A DNA stretch of 5,698 nucleotides, taken from Rhizobacter sp. (GTDB taxonomy: Bacteria > Pseudomonadota > Gammaproteobacteria > Burkholderiales > Burkholderiaceae_C). Under the pieces are notes generated by a model. The model was not told where the DNA came from and did not search any database. It saw only the letters and a list, made by a program, of their open reading frames with translations. Location of the stretch: positions 1 through 5,698 of the forward strand of contig JANYBE010000519.1 in NCBI GenBank assembly GCA_025360945.1, written 5' to 3'. Made by a program: the position numbers and the translations under genes. This document shows positions 5,477 through 5,698 of this stretch, one piece after another (the stretch's first letter is position 1; every line of letters starts with the position of its first letter).

Positions 5477-5698
5477 GTGGGTGCGGCTGAGCATCGGCAC
5501 CTCGGCAAACTCGCGTGCCATGCCGCGCAGCCGAGCCACCACCTTGTCGAGCGCGGGCAGCAGCACGTCCTTGCGCGCCGCCTGCAACATCAGGCCATGG
5601 CTCGTGTTGTTGATGTCCTCGCTGGTGCAGGCGAAGTGGACGAATTCGTCGGCAGCCTTCAGTTCCGGGTGTGCAGCGAAGCGGCTCTTCAACCAGTA
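5474..5698 (-). pseudogene. purB: Inverted internal purB fragment from a second, different purB
   Basis: Read on the minus strand from the window end, 75 codons encode an internal part of adenylosuccinate lyase matching E. coli PurB residues about 98-172. It starts YWLKSRF, passes through the conserved FACTSEDINN and MLQAARKDVLLPALD, and ends SRTHG, which contains the catalytic His equivalent to E. coli His171. The next expected residue is Gln; its first base (C) is still present at 5473, after which the sequence becomes the antisense of the plus-strand purB. The fragment enters from beyond the window edge and has no start or stop of its own here. The minus-strand frame remains open into the plus copy (LEFWGG and onward), but that continuation is not protein-like. 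It is oriented opposite to the purB start at 5144 and comes from a non-identical gene. Confidence 0.88.

Noticed and set aside
5054..5692. 212-residue minus-strand frame that begins like PurB
   Set aside because: Only the part from 5692 down to 5474 is PurB-like. The rest is the antisense of the plus-strand purB start and the divergent spacer, so it is not one protein.
5432..5698. Invertible DNA switch or programmed inversion controlling purB
   Set aside because: No recombinase gene, no matching inverted repeats at the join and only a 4-bp overlap. The two pieces also differ in sequence, so inverting the segment back would not rebuild a single gene.
1..5698. A new defence, mobile or multi-gene system spanning the window
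   Set aside because: All full genes belong to known metabolic or transport families, with no nucleases, integrases, toxins, reverse transcriptases or arrays, and no operon logic linking them.

Overview
The window is GC-rich, gene-dense DNA. The protein families and codon use fit a betaproteobacterium, most likely order Burkholderiales; this is an inference from general resemblance. It reads like one short contig, with no RNA genes, CRISPR, insertion sequences or phage genes. Four complete genes and one broken locus fill it, and no gene-free stretch exceeds about 140 bases.

Layout: 1-140 is a short leader with no gene. 141-1364 (+) encodes an MFS exporter of the EntS/MFS_3 type. 1448-3079 (+) encodes a membrane-anchored FMN-binding glutamate-synthase-domain protein with an intact 3Fe-4S cysteine motif and no glutaminase domain. 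Convergent with it, 3096-3713 (-) is a YibF-like glutathione S-transferase. 3786-5060 (-) is a CodA-family cytosine deaminase whose metal and catalytic residues are all present, but whose residue equivalent to E. coli Asp314 is Cys309. In published work on this family, loss of that Asp marks enzymes that deaminate 5-methylcytosine. Divergent from it, 5144 (+) starts purB (adenylosuccinate lyase).

The right end is anomalous. The plus-strand purB reads normally for 111 codons and stops matching at about 5476. From there to 5698 the sequence is a different purB segment (75 codons, E. coli residues about 98-172) on the minus strand. The join lies on a 4-bp palindrome, GGCC. Both pieces encode the same 15-residue segment at only 33/45 identical bases, so this is a head-to-head fusion of two non-identical purB sequences, not a fold-back of one copy. 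An assembly or amplification chimera is the simplest explanation; a real rearrangement is possible but would need an intact purB elsewhere.

Functionally, the deaminase and purB both belong to nucleobase metabolism (pyrimidine salvage and purine synthesis) and share an 83-bp divergent spacer. The exporter, the FMN protein and the GST show no clear common pathway. I found no new multi-gene system here. The two points most worth following are the deaminase specificity residue and the purB junction.
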